DNA from: an uncultured Eubacteriales bacterium
Lineage (GTDB): Bacteria > Bacillota > Clostridia > Lachnospirales > Anaerotignaceae
DNA length: 13,203 nt
Direction of reading: 5' to 3'
Assembly (NCBI GenBank): GCA_934552695.1
Contig: CAKTER010000026.1
Location: forward strand, 1-13,203
Shown here: positions 12,968-13,203 of the stretch, piece after piece
Layout: each line of letters begins with the position of its first letter
Numbering within the stretch: position 1 is the first letter of the stretch
Notes under the pieces: model-generated
Databases searched by the model: none
What the model saw: only the letters and a program-made list of their open reading frames with translations
Told to the model about the DNA's origin: nothing
Position numbers and translations under genes: made by a program

Positions 12968-13203
12968 TCAATCCTTTTTTAACAAAAGCTCCCGGATTTG
13001 TTCCATGCCCTTCACATAGCTATCCTTTACCAGCCCGTAAATCTGTCCCCGGCACACCGGCGCAATCACGGAAATACGCCGAAATTCCTCGCGTTCCGAG
13101 ATGTTCGACAAATGCACCTCGACGGTGGGGATGCTCACCGAGGCCACGGCGTCCCGGATGGCGTAGCTGTAATGGGTATAGGCCCCGGGGTTCATCACAA
13201 TCC
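12968..13203 (-). CDS. aroQ: Type II 3-dehydroquinate dehydratase, C-terminal part
   Basis: The visible 78 residues begin IVMNPGAYTHYSYAIRDA and include VEVHLSNISEREEFRRIS and GQIYGLVKDSY. These are the conserved Asn-Pro-Gly-Ala-Tyr-Thr-His and Glu-Val-His-Leu-Ser-Asn blocks of AroQ, which hold active-site residues of this shikimate-pathway enzyme. It dehydrates 3-dehydroquinate to 3-dehydroshikimate. The N-terminal half, with the catalytic Tyr, lies beyond the right edge. The stop is TGA at 12968. An internal GTG/ATG near 13198 is not the start, because the frame continues off the window with family-typical residues. It is the first gene seen of an aroQ-efp pair. Confidence 0.95.
   Translation of the reverse strand, partial: IVMNPGAYTHYSYAIRDAVASVSIPTVEVHLSNISEREEFRRISVIAPVCRGQIYGLVKDSYVKGMEQIRELLLKKD

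Overview
The window looks like chromosomal DNA of a GC-rich, spore-forming, Gram-positive anaerobe of class Clostridia. The evidence is a SpoIIP sporulation hydrolase, strong AAGGAGG ribosome-binding sites, the gene order DUF512-der-plsY-gpsA, and sigma-54 control of a catabolic locus. An Oscillospirales-type gut organism is my inference; no rRNA or other taxonomic marker is present.

Layout. (1) Positions 3-3044, plus strand: a housekeeping operon with ATGA stop/start overlaps at every junction. It holds the end of a DUF512-type protein, the ribosome-assembly GTPase Der, and the two phospholipid-precursor genes plsY and gpsA. It ends at a strong hairpin terminator, followed by a 92-nt pure pyrimidine tract. 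(2) 3362-4021, plus: a secreted CAP/SCP-domain protein. It converges on a minus-strand lipoprotein of unknown function (4248-4892), with a perfect 11-bp hairpin between them that can stop transcription both ways. (3) 5126-11016, minus: the most interesting part. It holds a PAS/AAA+/HTH sigma-54 activator, two tandem nearly identical GntP-type permeases, and a short-form hydroxyacyl dehydrogenase resembling L-carnitine dehydrogenase. Each permease is preceded by a perfect TGGCAC-N5-TTGCT sigma-54 promoter. The activator has its own sigma-A-type promoter with an extended -10. (4) 11152-13203, minus: spoIIP, efp (elongation factor P) and the end of aroQ (type II dehydroquinase).

How the genes work together. 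The activator gene lies just upstream of the permeases in transcription order. The permeases carry the only matches to the sigma-54 consensus that I found. A candidate activator-binding motif sits about 115-140 bp upstream of both promoters. The simplest reading is a local regulon: the PAS domain senses a small molecule, activates uptake of a hydroxy acid or similar organic acid through the permeases, and the dehydrogenase oxidises it. The substrate is not known from sequence.

The two permease genes share a 647-bp core with no difference, flanked by ends that differ at about 8-12% of bases. This is a strong sign of recent gene conversion between old duplicates. I found no mobile element, CRISPR array, tRNA or rRNA.
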